Source: CALLPQ01 sp964392325
Lineage (GTDB): Bacteria > Pseudomonadota > Alphaproteobacteria > Caulobacterales > Parvularculaceae
NCBI GenBank assembly: GCA_964392325.1
Contig: CAYMPJ010000004.1
Location: 62,001-126,000 of the forward strand
Direction of reading: 5' to 3'
Length of the DNA: 64,000 bases
Under the pieces are notes generated by a model. The model was not told where the DNA came from. It searched no databases and saw only the letters and a list, made by a program, of their open reading frames with translations. Shown here piece after piece: positions 34,522 to 44,075 of this stretch; the stretch's first letter is position 1, and each line of letters begins with the position of its first letter. A program made the translations under genes and the position numbers.

Positions 34522-36141
34522 ATGCAGGGCCTGATGATGGATCGTCCGTTGTTGACAACGGAAATATTGAAACATGCGGTGCGGACTTATCACAGCACAG
34601 AGATTGTTACCCGAACCGTCGAAGGGCCTATCCATCGCTATAATATTGGCGCAGCCGCATTGCGTATTGCCAAGCTTGCAAATGCACTCATCAAAATAGG
34701 GGTAAAGCCGGGCGATAAAGTGGGTGTTATTGGCTGGAATACTTATCGCCAGTTTGAAATGTATTATGCAGTGGGCGGTATCGGCGCGGTATTGCATACG
34801 ATTAACCCGCGTCTGGGGCCGGAAAATGCAGGCTATGTTATCAACCATGCCGAAGACAGCTACATGTTTTTTGATGCAACTTTCTTGCCTCTGGTCGAGG
34901 CGCTTTCTCCCCATCTAAAGACAGTAAAAGAATATGTTGTTTTGACCGACGAGGCGCACCGCCCAGAAACGAAATTACCAATTCGTCTTTATGAAGATTT
35001 AATTGCGCCGGAATCAGAATTTTTTGAGTGGCCCGAATTTGACGATAGCACAGCCGTATCTATGTGTTACACATCGGGCACCACCGGAAACCCGAAGGGC
35101 GTTCTGTATTCACACCGGGCAATTGTTTTGCAAACTTTTGCATCCGGTCTCCCATCAGCAATTACTGCTAAAGAGGGCGATGTGATATTGCCCGTGGTTC
35201 CGATGTTTCATGTGAATGCCTGGAACCTTCCCTATTCTTGTTTGATGAATGGCGCCAAACAGGTTTTCCCCGGGCCGCGTCTTGATGGCGAGGGACTTTA
35301 TGTGATGCTAGAAGGGGAGAAGGTCAATTTTGCCTTTGGTGTTCCCACAGTGTGGTTGGGATTGTTGCAATATCTGGCAGAGACCGGCAACACCTTAAAC
35401 CATCTTGAGATCGCCTTTTCTGGCGGGTCCGCCCTTACTGAATCATTGGTGCGAGGGTTTAGCGAACACGGGGTTGAAATTCAACAAGGATGGGGGATGA
35501 CGGAGATGTCGCCCCTTGGAACTGTAAATAAACTTCCCCCTTATGCGAGCAAATTAAGTGAAGATGATCGCATAAAGCTGCAACTCAAACAGGGGAGAGC
35601 GGTGCCATTTGTGGATATGCGCATTGTCAGTGATACGGGCGAGAGCCTGCCCCATGACGGAATAACGGATGGCAATTTGCAGGTAAGAGGGCCTTGGATC
35701 ATAAAAGAATATTATAAAGAAGAAAAACCAACTCTGACCGCGGATGGATGGTTTGATACAGGCGATGTTGCGACCATCGATAAGGAAGGTTTTTTGCAGA
35801 TCACCGACCGCTCTAAAGATGTGATTAAATCTGGCGGTGAGTGGATTTCCTCAATCGAGATTGAAAACGCGGCCCTGTTGCACCCCGATGTGGGGAATGC
35901 GGCGGTGATCGGCGTTTACCATCCAAAATGGGATGAGCGTCCTTTATTGATAGTTCAGCCCAAACAGGGCATTACGCCGTCTGCTGAGGATATTTCGGCA
36001 TTTGTCAATGCGCGCTTGCCAAAAATTGCCTGGCCTGATGCGATCGAATTTGTCGAAGAGATTCCGTTAGGCGCAACCGGCAAAGTGCTGAAAACTGAAT
36101 TGCGCAGAATGTTTGCCGATTATAAATTGCCAGGTACTTGA
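34522..36141 (+). CDS. Long/medium-chain acyl-CoA synthetase (AMP-forming)
   Basis: This adenylate-forming ligase has 539 residues from the ATG at 34522. A TTGGAG site lies 8 bases before this ATG, favouring it over an ATG at 34516 and a TTG at 34468. The P-loop-like motif is CYTSGTTGNPKGVLYSH (about 180-196), followed by GWGMTEMSPLGT (A5 motif, about 330-341), GWFDTGDVATID (A7), DRSKDVIKSGGEWIS (A8) and the catalytic Lys near the C-terminus in PLGATGKVLKTELR. It activates a fatty acid as acyl-AMP and then acyl-CoA. The wording is close to AlkK/FadD3-like medium-chain ligases; exact substrate unknown. Confidence 0.9.
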   Translation: MQGLMMDRPLLTTEILKHAVRTYHSTEIVTRTVEGPIHRYNIGAAALRIAKLANALIKIGVKPGDKVGVIGWNTYRQFEMYYAVGGIGAVLHTINPRLGPENAGYVINHAEDSYMFFDATFLPLVEALSPHLKTVKEYVVLTDEAHRPETKLPIRLYEDLIAPESEFFEWPEFDDSTAVSMCYTSGTTGNPKGVLYSHRAIVLQTFASGLPSAITAKEGDVILPVVPMFHVNAWNLPYSCLMNGAKQVFPGPRLDGEGLYVMLEGEKVNFAFGVPTVWLGLLQYLAETGNTLNHLEIAFSGGSALTESLVRGFSEHGVEIQQGWGMTEMSPLGTVNKLPPYASKLSEDDRIKLQLKQGRAVPFVDMRIVSDTGESLPHDGITDGNLQVRGPWIIKEYYKEEKPTLTADGWFDTGDVATIDKEGFLQITDRSKDVIKSGGEWISSIEIENAALLHPDVGNAAVIGVYHPKWDERPLLIVQPKQGITPSAEDISAFVNARLPKIAWPDAIEFVEEIPLGATGKVLKTELRRMFADYKLPGT

Positions 36142-36206
36142 TCGGGGCCGGATAAGCTAAAATTTTATACCCACGCAAGGAGTGCTGTGGCGGTGAGGAA
36201 GACATT

Positions 36207-36515
36207 GTGAACTCGATACAAAAAAAACCGGAAGCCACACAGACTGATAAACGCGCCTATTGGCATGCCAATCTGCGTTTGACGGGCATTCTTCTTGTTA
36301 TCTGGTTTAGTGTATCGTTTGGCGCAGGTATTTTGTTTCGAGATTTTCTGGATCAATTCGCCATTGGCGGCGCGCCCCTTGGTTTCTGGTTTGCCCAGCA
36401 AGGCTCGATCATCACTTTCGTCATTCTGATTTTCTACTACTGCTTTGCCATGAACAGACTTGAACACCGTTTCATGGAAAGCGGGCGCAAAGAGCAAACT
36501 CAAAATACTCCATAA
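36207..36515 (+). CDS. DUF4212 protein, small subunit of a sodium/solute symporter
   Basis: A 102-residue protein with two membrane segments (LTGILLVIWFSVSFGAGIL and IITFVILIFYYCFAM) and the family features PLGFWFAQQGS and YWHANLRL. DUF4212 proteins are encoded with and presumed to assist VC2705-type solute:sodium symporters, as here, where the symporter starts 11 bases later. The start is GTG preceded by GAGGAA. A role in complex assembly or stability is family knowledge, not visible in the sequence. Confidence 0.9.
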   Translation: MNSIQKKPEATQTDKRAYWHANLRLTGILLVIWFSVSFGAGILFRDFLDQFAIGGAPLGFWFAQQGSIITFVILIFYYCFAMNRLEHRFMESGRKEQTQNTP

Positions 36516-36526
36516 GGGATTATAGT

Positions 36527-38263
36527 ATGGACCAAACCTTCTGGAGCTATCTCTTTGTCGGTGTAACTTTTTCACTTTATATCGGCATTGCGATCTGGGC
36601 GCGCGCAGGCTCTACCAAGGATTTCTATGTTGCCGGCCATGATGTGCATCCGGTCGTCAATGGAATGGCCACGGCTGCGGACTGGATGTCGGCAGCGTCT
36701 TTTCTCTCCATGGCCGGGTTAATCGCATTTTTGGGCTATGGCGGTTCTGTCTATCTAATGGGGTGGACGGGGGGTTATGTTTTATTGGCGCTCCTGCTCG
36801 CGCCTTTTTTGCGGGCCTTCGGAAAATTTACCGTTCCCGACTTTGTTGGTGATCGTTATTATTCGTCACTGGCAAGAGTAGTCGCGGTTGTCTGCGCGCT
36901 ATTTGTATCCTTCACCTATATTGCCGGACAGATGAAAGGGGTGGGCATTGCCTTTTCGGGCTTCTTGCGCATTCCCTTCGAGTGGGGCGTAATTATCGGT
37001 ATGGTGATCGTTTTTTTCTATGCGGTTTTGGGCGGCATGAAGGGGGTTACCTATACCCAAGTGGCTCAATATTGTGTGTTGATTTTTGCCTATACGGTGC
37101 CTGCAATTTTTATATCGCTGATTATAACGGGAAATCCCGTGCCCCAGCTTGGCTTTATCTCGAATGTGCGCGGCGAAGATATTTCCATGTTGGCCAAGCT
37201 AAATCAGGTTTTAACCGAACTTGGATTTCGTAGCTATACAAGCACCGATAAATCCATGATGGATGTTTTTGCGATAACGGGCGCGTTGATGTTTGGCACT
37301 GCCGGCTTGCCCCATGTCATTATTCGTTTTTTTACGGTGCGCTCTGCCAAGGCGGCGCGTTATTCTGCAGGTTGGGCGCTTTTATTTATCGCAATTTTAT
37401 ACACGGTTGCGCCGGCGGTTGGTGCTTTTGCGCGGTTGAACTTTATCGATACTGTTAATGAAACGCGTTATGACGGGGGGAGTCCAAATACGAGTGCGGG
37501 CGCAAACCCGTCAACGCCGGACTGGTTTTACAATTGGGAAAAAACCGGACTGATCGGCTTTAAAGACAAAAATGATGATGGAATTATCCAGATACGTGGC
37601 CCGAATGTTGTTGATGGATTGGCCAATGAAGTTGAGCCTTTAAATCCGGATATTTTTGTTCTGGCTAATCCAGAAATTGCCGGACTCCCCGGTTGGGTGA
37701 TCGGGCTGGTGGTTGCTGGCGGTCTTGCGGCGGCGCTTTCGACGGCGGCGGGTCTGTTAATGGTTATTTCATCGGCGATCAGTCATGATTTATGTCGTAA
37801 AACATTCTTTACCGGGATGAATGATAAAACAGAATTACTGGTGGCGCGCATGGCCGCTGCTGGTGCGGTGATGGCTGCCGGGTTTCTGGGTATTTTTGCC
37901 TCGCAAATCGGATTTGTCGGGCAGGTCGTTGCCTTTGCCTTCGGGCTTGCTGCGGCCTCGCTTTTTCCCGTCATATTATTGGGAATTTTCTGGAAGCGTA
38001 TGAACCGGGAAGGGGCGATTGCCTCCATGTTGGTCGGCCTTGGGACAACATTTAGCTATATTTATTATTTTAAATTTGCAGGCGGCACACCAGATCAGTG
38101 GTGGTTCGGGGTGTCTCCTGAAGGTATCGGATTTGTGTTTATGTTTTTGGCATTGGCTGTCGGGGTGGTTGTTTCTGTATTAACACCGCCGCCGCCAGCT
38201 GACGTTCAGCAAATGGTTGAGCGCATTCGATTGCCCCAACCTTTAGCTGAACCGTCTCAATAA
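36527..38263 (+). CDS. Sodium:solute symporter, acetate/monocarboxylate type
   Basis: This is a 578-residue SSS-family transporter with about 13 membrane segments. Visible features are DFYVAGHDVHPVVNGMATAADWMSAASFL near residues 31-60 (the sodium-binding region), GRF-type QMKGVGIAFSGF, VLGGMKGVTYTQVAQYCVL, and GLAAALSTAAGLLMVISSAISHD near 405. A hydrophilic loop with DKNDDGIIQIRG (about 345-356) resembles a calcium-type motif. Together with the upstream DUF4212 it belongs to the ActP/MctP-like VC2705 subfamily and probably imports acetate or another short acid; its position after an acyl-CoA ligase is compatible with that. Confidence 0.9.
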   Translation: MDQTFWSYLFVGVTFSLYIGIAIWARAGSTKDFYVAGHDVHPVVNGMATAADWMSAASFLSMAGLIAFLGYGGSVYLMGWTGGYVLLALLLAPFLRAFGKFTVPDFVGDRYYSSLARVVAVVCALFVSFTYIAGQMKGVGIAFSGFLRIPFEWGVIIGMVIVFFYAVLGGMKGVTYTQVAQYCVLIFAYTVPAIFISLIITGNPVPQLGFISNVRGEDISMLAKLNQVLTELGFRSYTSTDKSMMDVFAITGALMFGTAGLPHVIIRFFTVRSAKAARYSAGWALLFIAILYTVAPAVGAFARLNFIDTVNETRYDGGSPNTSAGANPSTPDWFYNWEKTGLIGFKDKNDDGIIQIRGPNVVDGLANEVEPLNPDIFVLANPEIAGLPGWVIGLVVAGGLAAALSTAAGLLMVISSAISHDLCRKTFFTGMNDKTELLVARMAAAGAVMAAGFLGIFASQIGFVGQVVAFAFGLAAASLFPVILLGIFWKRMNREGAIASMLVGLGTTFSYIYYFKFAGGTPDQWWFGVSPEGIGFVFMFLALAVGVVVSVLTPPPPADVQQMVERIRLPQPLAEPSQ

Positions 38264-38277
38264 TAAATCACGCCGAT

Positions 38278-38826
38278 TTATGCTGGCCTAAAGGTAAGCG
38301 CGACACCATTATTGCAATAGCGCAGGCCAGTAGGTTGTGGTCCGTCTTTAAAAACATGACCTTGATGACCGCCGCATCTGGCGCAATGATATTCTGTGCG
38401 CGGAGCAAAAATTTTGAAATCTATCTTGGTTCCGATCGCATTTGGCAAAACATCATAAAAAGAGGGCCAACCGGTACCGGAATCATATTTTGTATCAGAA
38501 GAAAACAGATCAAGACCGCATCCGGCGCAAGAAAAAACGCCGTCGCGTTTTTCATTGTTAAGAGGGCTCGTAAAGGGGCGCTCTGTTGCTTCTCGGCGCA
38601 GAACCGCATAGGCGTCGCCATCAAGTCTTTCGCGCCATTCACTCTCGCTAAGTTGCCATGCATCGAAATCGGGGATTGTCGAGCTGTCAGGTTCTGCCAC
38701 GTCTTCATCACTTTCTGTCTGGCCTTGTGCGCCAGTACTTTCATCGGATCGGCTATTGGCAGCTGAACAGGCGGCCATAAAGCCAAAACCAAAAACTGAA
38801 CCCAGTAATATGCGCCTATTAAACAT
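38278..38826 (-). CDS. msrB: Peptide-methionine (R)-S-oxide reductase MsrB, exported lipoprotein form
   Basis: This 182-residue protein repairs methionine-R-sulfoxide. It has an N-terminal RR-containing signal with lipobox-like FMAACSA (Cys about residue 20) and a 35-residue acidic linker before the MsrB domain. Two CxxC zinc sites are present (CAGCG and CARCGGHQGHVF), and the catalytic Cys is in GLRYCNNGVAL near the C-terminus. The signal indicates action in the periplasm, protecting envelope proteins from oxidation. It converges with the symporter gene. Confidence 0.92.
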   Translation of the reverse strand: MFNRRILLGSVFGFGFMAACSAANSRSDESTGAQGQTESDEDVAEPDSSTIPDFDAWQLSESEWRERLDGDAYAVLRREATERPFTSPLNNEKRDGVFSCAGCGLDLFSSDTKYDSGTGWPSFYDVLPNAIGTKIDFKIFAPRTEYHCARCGGHQGHVFKDGPQPTGLRYCNNGVALTFRPA

Positions 38827-38911
38827 GTGACTATTCCTTGGCTATGCCGCCCAGCATTTTAAAATTTGTCTCGAAACTGATATATTTTAGATAGGATAAA
38901 AATCGCGAGTA

Positions 38912-39868
38912 TCAACTCACAGCTGCGTTAATTATAAAAGGAAACAACAGTAAAAGTCCTGCATTTCTGTTAGATTTGAATAAGCTCAAGCATTTGTGAT
39001 CATCGTGAATATCCAGTGTGCGGATTTGAAACACAAAATGACCAATCGCCGGTATCAAAGCCAGATAGGAAATGAGCGGGAATGAACCGCGCATAAATAC
39101 GATCAAAAACAAAATTATGATCATGGCGTAAAATCCGGTTAGCCAGTGTTTTGTTGCGTCCGCAAAATGCAAGGCGGTGGATTTGACCCCTATCAGTGCG
39201 TCATCTTCCTTATCTTGATGGGCATAGACAGTATCATAGCCAAGGGTCCAGAAAACCCCCGCGCAATAAAGCAAGAGCGCATCAAATGTTAAATAGCCGG
39301 TCACGGCTGTATATCCCATGAGTACACCCCAGTTAAAGGTAAGGCCCAGCCATAATTGGGGCCAATTGGTAACCCGCTTCATAAAGGGATAGGCGGCAAC
39401 GAGGCCAAGAGAGCCAACACCCAATATAATGGTGGTGGCATTAAACTGGAGGAGCACGATTAGTCCTACTAAGCACAGGCCAATTAGAAAGATGACCGCT
39501 TGTTTGACCTTTATCTGCCCCGAGGGAAGGGGGCGCAATGCTGTGCGCGATACTTTTGCGTCAATATCGCGGTCGGAAATATCATTATAAACACAACCGG
39601 CACCGCGCATCACAAAAGCGCCGATGGCAAAAAGGATGATATAAAAAACGGCCTTGAAAAAGGGGATTGGTGTTTGCGTAATGGCAAGGCCAAGTCCGAA
39701 AGTGCAGGGGAGAAATAAGAGCCAGAACCCGATAGGGCGATCAGTCCGCATTAAGCGTAACCAGATAATAGCAGCAGGGGGTGCAAATGCGTCGACCCAA
39801 TTTTTCGGGTTTGTATCAGCCGTTAACGGGGCTATTGAAGGGTCTCTGGGTGCGGTCGGGGTCGTCAT
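38912..39868 (-). CDS. ubiA: 4-hydroxybenzoate polyprenyltransferase UbiA
   Basis: This 318-residue integral membrane prenyltransferase has about nine membrane segments. The two Asp-rich motifs that bind prenyl diphosphate through Mg2+ are NDISDRDIDAKVSRT (about 92-106) and DTVYAHQDKEDD (about 210-221). It attaches the polyprenyl chain to 4-hydroxybenzoate in ubiquinone synthesis. The motif wording and length fit UbiA rather than heme O synthase or menaquinone MenA. Divergent from rsmE with about 130 bases between. Confidence 0.94.
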   Translation of the reverse strand: MTTPTAPRDPSIAPLTADTNPKNWVDAFAPPAAIIWLRLMRTDRPIGFWLLFLPCTFGLGLAITQTPIPFFKAVFYIILFAIGAFVMRGAGCVYNDISDRDIDAKVSRTALRPLPSGQIKVKQAVIFLIGLCLVGLIVLLQFNATTIILGVGSLGLVAAYPFMKRVTNWPQLWLGLTFNWGVLMGYTAVTGYLTFDALLLYCAGVFWTLGYDTVYAHQDKEDDALIGVKSTALHFADATKHWLTGFYAMIIILFLIVFMRGSFPLISYLALIPAIGHFVFQIRTLDIHDDHKCLSLFKSNRNAGLLLLFPFIINAAVS

Positions 39869-40000
39869 AGATTTGGAGGGTCCGGATTTTCCAGTTTTGC
39901 TGCCCCGTTAGGATATGGGCCCTTAACTCCTAACATAGGGTGAACGTCAGGGAAATGTGGCCTATTGGACCCCTTCTTTGCTGCAAGCTATAGTGATTTT

Positions 40001-40771
40001 ATGAGTAAATTGATCCGCCTTTATATTGACCCCGCAGCCCCTTCTGGTGCCGCATCTGGGCCTTTCACAAGCGGGATTTGCTTATCGCTGGATTCTCTTC
40101 AGAGCCACTATCTACATCAGGTCATGCGCAAGCGAGCGGGCGATGCGATTGAAGTCTTTAATGGCCGCGATGGCGCGTTTCGAGCTCAAATTACCCAGAT
40201 AAGCCGCCGGGAAGCTGTCATCGAGCTGGAACAGCAAGTGCTAGCGCCTGTAAAGCTGCGCCCCGTTGCGCTCTGTTTTGCCCCATTAAAGCGGGGCCCG
40301 GTCGAGACGATTGTACAAAAGGCGACCGAATTAGGGGCAACCCAAATCCAGCCGGTTCGCACTGCGCGCACGAGCGCAAATCCGGTCAAGCAAGAGCGTT
40401 TGACCAGCATTATGATCGAATCAGCCGAGCAATGTGAGCGGCTTAGCATTCCCGAGTTACTCGAAGAAACTCCCCTCGAAACTCTTGTAAGCGCGCTGGA
40501 TTATCCGCTTATTTTTGCCGATGAGGAAGGGATGAACGAGTCCAATTTTGCGCCGCCCATGCTTGATGTATTGAGCCAGCGTCAAAATCTTGGGGAGAGC
40601 AAGATTGGTATTCTCATTGGCCCCGAAGGAGGCTTTGCTCCCGCTGAGCGGGAGTTTTTACGAAGCAGCGATAATATTATTCCGGTGAGCCTCGGGGCGC
40701 GTATATTGAGAGCAGATACAGCAGCGATTGCTGCACTTTCCTTGTTACAAGCTATGCTTGATCGCCTATAA
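40001..40771 (+). CDS. rsmE: 16S rRNA (uracil1498-N3)-methyltransferase RsmE
   Basis: This SPOUT-fold methyltransferase has 256 residues from the ATG at 40001 (MSKLIRLYID). The N-terminal PUA-like domain ends near residue 75; the catalytic domain has FAPLKRGPVETIVQKATELG, RTARTSANPVKQERL, ESAEQCER and the SAM-binding knot LIGPEGGFAPAER and VSLGARILRADTAAIAAL. It methylates U1498 of 16S rRNA. An upstream ATG at 39965 in frame would overlap the expected promoter region and adds non-family residues. Confidence 0.94.
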   Translation: MSKLIRLYIDPAAPSGAASGPFTSGICLSLDSLQSHYLHQVMRKRAGDAIEVFNGRDGAFRAQITQISRREAVIELEQQVLAPVKLRPVALCFAPLKRGPVETIVQKATELGATQIQPVRTARTSANPVKQERLTSIMIESAEQCERLSIPELLEETPLETLVSALDYPLIFADEEGMNESNFAPPMLDVLSQRQNLGESKIGILIGPEGGFAPAEREFLRSSDNIIPVSLGARILRADTAAIAALSLLQAMLDRL

Positions 40772-40992
40772 AAGAAAATTACTTAGTCTTTGTATGTTTC
40801 CAGCAAGTTCTAGATGGGCGATGAGCCCCCGCAATAGTGATCTTTAGGAGAAACAATAGAATTGACAATCGCGGCGTTCTGGGGTTTTCCCTTCTCATAG
40901 GGTTTATGTGTGCCAGAGCATATGATTTTTTTGGCGCTTATTCCTAAGAGGCCGGTTTTTGAAAAGTTCCGGCAAAGCTAAAAGGATAACGA

Positions 40993-42363
40993 GTGACTTC
41001 TTCAGACAAGAACAATGCGGGTGCTCCCATCGAGGATATTGCCGAGCTGAGCGATTATCTCGCCAGTGGCTGTAAACCCAAAGACCAGTGGCGCATTGGG
41101 ACTGAGCATGAAAAATTTGTTTTCTGTCGGGAGACCTTAAATCCGGTTCCCTATGAGGGGAAGGCGGGTATTCGAGCAATATTGGAGGCTCTTTCAAATG
41201 AAACCGGTTGGGCGCAAATCATTGAAGATGGTATCCCGATCGGCCTGAAGGGGGATGGCGCATCTGTCTCGCTTGAGCCGGGCGGACAGTTTGAGCTTTC
41301 CGGTGCGCCCCTTGAGACGGTTCATCAAACTTGCGATGAGGTTCATACTCATCTTGCAGCGGTGAAAGCGGTTGCTGATCCTATGGGGGTTGCCTTTTTC
41401 GGCAAGGGTTTGACGCCTATATGGACCCGGGAACAAATGCCCCATATGCCAAAAGCGCGCTATAAAATTATGCGCCGCTATATGGAAGAGGTTGGCACGC
41501 TGGGTCTCGATATGATGCATCGTACGTGTACGGTGCAAGTTAATCTGGATTATGCCAGCGAACAGGATATGGCTAAAAAATTCCGCACCTCTTTGGCGTT
41601 GCAACCGCTGGCTACGGCGTTGTTTGCCAATTCGGGTTTAACGGAAGGCACGCCCAATGGGTATGCATCGTGGCGCGCCCATATCTGGACCGATACTGAC
41701 CCCGACCGAACAGGTATGCTTGGATTTGTGTTTGAGGACGGGTTTGGTTTTGAGCGCTACCGTGATTACATGCTCGATGTTCCAATGTATTTTGTGCGTC
41801 GTAACGGAGAATATCTTGATGCGGCTGGTCTGTCGTTTCGCGATTTTCTAAAGGGTAAGCTTTCGATATTGCCGGGCGAATTGCCGACAATAGATGATTG
41901 GGAAGATCATCTCTCTACGGCCTTTCCTGAGGTGCGATTAAAAAAATTCCTCGAAATGCGCGGCGCTGATAGTGGTCCTTGGGCCGGTATTTGTGCGCTG
42001 CCGGCATTCTGGGTCGGGCTCCTTTATGATGAGGTTGCCCTTGATGCGGCTTGGCAGGTGGTGAAAGACTGGACGACGCAAGAGCGGGAGAATTTACGCG
42101 GTGATGCAGCGCGCTATGGTTTAAAGGCGCAAATCAATGGTCGCTCCTTGCAATCGGTCGCGTTAGAAGTTTTACAGATTTGCGAAGACGGTTTGCGCAG
42201 ACGCGCTGCGCCCGGCAAAGTGGATTCAGATGAAACCGATTTTTTAAACCCTCTTTGGGATGTAGCTAAGAGCGGCGAAACCATGAGCGAGGCGACAGTG
42301 CGCGAGTGGGAGGGCGCGTTAAACCGGGACGCCCATAAACTGTTCGAAAAATTGGCCTACTGA
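40993..42363 (+). CDS. gshA: Glutamate-cysteine ligase, plant/alphaproteobacterial type
   Basis: This 456-residue ATP-dependent ligase makes gamma-glutamylcysteine, the first step of glutathione synthesis. The start is GTG after an AAAGGATAA ribosome site. Landmarks are WRIGTEHEKF (about residues 34-43), DGASVSLEPGGQFELSGAPLE (about 93-113, glutamate and Mg2+ ligands), MMHRTCTVQVNLDY and NGYASWRAHIW. Wording and length match GCS2-type enzymes of plants and alphaproteobacteria rather than E. coli GshA. Its stop overlaps the next start by one base (TGATG), so the glycosylase is cotranscribed. The 220-base upstream gap shows no clear regulator. Confidence 0.93.
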   Translation: MTSSDKNNAGAPIEDIAELSDYLASGCKPKDQWRIGTEHEKFVFCRETLNPVPYEGKAGIRAILEALSNETGWAQIIEDGIPIGLKGDGASVSLEPGGQFELSGAPLETVHQTCDEVHTHLAAVKAVADPMGVAFFGKGLTPIWTREQMPHMPKARYKIMRRYMEEVGTLGLDMMHRTCTVQVNLDYASEQDMAKKFRTSLALQPLATALFANSGLTEGTPNGYASWRAHIWTDTDPDRTGMLGFVFEDGFGFERYRDYMLDVPMYFVRRNGEYLDAAGLSFRDFLKGKLSILPGELPTIDDWEDHLSTAFPEVRLKKFLEMRGADSGPWAGICALPAFWVGLLYDEVALDAAWQVVKDWTTQERENLRGDAARYGLKAQINGRSLQSVALEVLQICEDGLRRRAAPGKVDSDETDFLNPLWDVAKSGETMSEATVREWEGALNRDAHKLFEKLAY

Positions 42364-43022
42364 TGAAAGTGGGCGGCACGGGTAATGATACAGTTTTAAA
42401 TGTATTTGGTGATGTTAGTGCCCCTTGCAATTATCTGGCAAAGACAGACCCGGCCTTAAAAACTGCTCTTGATGCTATTGGTTCTCCGGTTATACGAAAG
42501 CGTAAAGGCGGGTTTGAGGGATTGTTTCGCATTATTGTCGAACAACAAGTCTCTGTGCCGAGCGCGCAAGCGATTTGGGCACGGTGCCGCGAGGGGGCGC
42601 ATCCAATCAGTGCCCGTCATATCGCGCAATTGGGAGAAGAGAGCCTGAAGACGATGGGCCTTACCCGTCAAAAGTCCCATTATATTGTCACGATTGCCAA
42701 AGCGATCGGGCAAAGAGAATTCTCGTTTGGCCCCCTGCCGTCGCTCGATGATGAGGCGGCTTTGAGCCATCTCCAACAATTAAAAGGGGTTGGGCCATGG
42801 TCGGCGGGGATCTATCTCCTGTTTTGTGAGGGGCGTATTGATATATGGCCGCCCGGGGATGTTGCCCTTGAGCACAGCTTTGGCCGGGCTAAAGGTTTGC
42901 CCAGTAAACCCGCGAGTGAGACCCTGAACGATGCCTCCCTAAAATGGCGCCCCTATAGGGGTTTGGCTGCCCATATTTTATGGACCTATTACGCCCATAT
43001 TCGCGGAAGAAAGCCGATTTGA
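42363..43022 (+). CDS. AlkA-like DNA-3-methyladenine glycosylase
   Basis: This 219-residue HhH-GPD base-excision glycosylase shows the helix-hairpin-helix as LQQLKGVGPWSAGIYLLF (about residues 138-155). The catalytic Asp follows in WPPGDVALEHSFGRA. FEGLFRIIVEQQVS near residue 55 is the usual DNA-backbone region. No iron-sulfur cluster cysteines follow, so it belongs to the AlkA/Mag group that removes alkylated purines rather than to EndoIII/MutY. It is translationally coupled to gshA, which is a plausible pairing of two defences against electrophiles. Confidence 0.9.
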   Translation: MKVGGTGNDTVLNVFGDVSAPCNYLAKTDPALKTALDAIGSPVIRKRKGGFEGLFRIIVEQQVSVPSAQAIWARCREGAHPISARHIAQLGEESLKTMGLTRQKSHYIVTIAKAIGQREFSFGPLPSLDDEAALSHLQQLKGVGPWSAGIYLLFCEGRIDIWPPGDVALEHSFGRAKGLPSKPASETLNDASLKWRPYRGLAAHILWTYYAHIRGRKPI

Positions 43023-43294
43023 TCGCAGCAACATAGGTGTGATAAAAACGCAACAAAAATTATCAACCAAATGTCATAAGGAATCAGCTATAGGGATAAT
43101 GTGACATAGCGCCTATATTGGTTTTATAGGAGATATTGGTTTCCATCAGTTTTGTGCGTTCATAACACGGCTAATTCAATTAAAGCTGACTCATTGTTTT
43201 CTAGTGAAAACGATCAGGCCTTCTATTGCTCCTAAATTGCTTTTCATTTTCAATCTTACCGATGGCTTGATTGGCCAAATTGTGGGGAATGACC

Positions 43295-43924
43295 ATGAGT
43301 GAGTATGGTTCCGCGTTAGATCGCGTTGTTGATCCGGAAGGACATATCCCCATCCAAACGAGTACGACACCGGCAAAACCGGAGGCTTGCCCCGCACTTG
43401 TTCTGAATGCGGATTTTCGTCCCTTAAGTTATTTCCCTTTATCCTTATGGTCGTGGCAAGATGCACTCAAGGCAGTATTTCTCGATCGGGTTGATGTTGT
43501 CGCGCAATATGAGACGCGGGTTTCAAGCCCTTCTTTTCAAATGCGCTTGCCGTCAGTTGTTTCCCTGAAAGCCTATGTTTCCCATTCGCGCACACCGGCC
43601 TTTACCCGGTTTAATGTGTTTTTGCGCGATAGTTTCATGTGCCAATATTGCGGCAATGATAATCGCGAATTATTGACTTTCGATCATTTGATTCCCCGCT
43701 CCAAAGGCGGACGTACATCATGGACAAATATTGTCGCCGCGTGCAGCCCGTGCAATATCAAAAAGGGCGGACGCATGCCCAAAGATGCGCGCATGTTCCC
43801 GGCGAAAACACCGTTGCGCCCAAGCATGTATGAGCTCAATGATCGTGGCCGCGCCTTCCCCCCCAATTATCTTCACGATAGTTGGCATGACTATCTTTAT
43901 TGGGATACGGAGCTTGAAGAATAG
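43295..43924 (+). CDS. HNH endonuclease family protein
   Basis: This is a 209-residue protein from the ATG at 43295 (MSEYGSALDRVVD), chosen because a GGGGAA site precedes it; ATGs at 43271 and 43289 are alternatives. The N-terminal domain has ALVLNADFRPLSYFPLSLWSW and LDRVDVV. The HNH nuclease motif follows: CQYCG, LTFDHLIPRSKGG, TSWTNIVAACSPCN, with two CxxC zinc sites. This class is common as a single chromosomal gene in alphaproteobacteria and is not obviously part of a restriction or phage system; the biological target is unknown. Confidence 0.88.
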   Translation: MSEYGSALDRVVDPEGHIPIQTSTTPAKPEACPALVLNADFRPLSYFPLSLWSWQDALKAVFLDRVDVVAQYETRVSSPSFQMRLPSVVSLKAYVSHSRTPAFTRFNVFLRDSFMCQYCGNDNRELLTFDHLIPRSKGGRTSWTNIVAACSPCNIKKGGRMPKDARMFPAKTPLRPSMYELNDRGRAFPPNYLHDSWHDYLYWDTELEE

Positions 43925-44075
43925 GACCCTCGCAGCTTGGCTATTTCGTTCTTTATCGTCCTCGTAGCGCGAGTATAGCCAGATGTTACTGGCAAAAAAT
44001 TATTGCACGGATAATTAACCATGTTATAACGCGCATAGCAGATCATTTTCTGCGTTTTTCATGGGGGGGATATTC

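Noticed and set aside
40772..40992. Possible structured RNA upstream of gshA
   Set aside because: I looked for riboswitch or 6S-like features and found no conserved core; only short, weak pairings.
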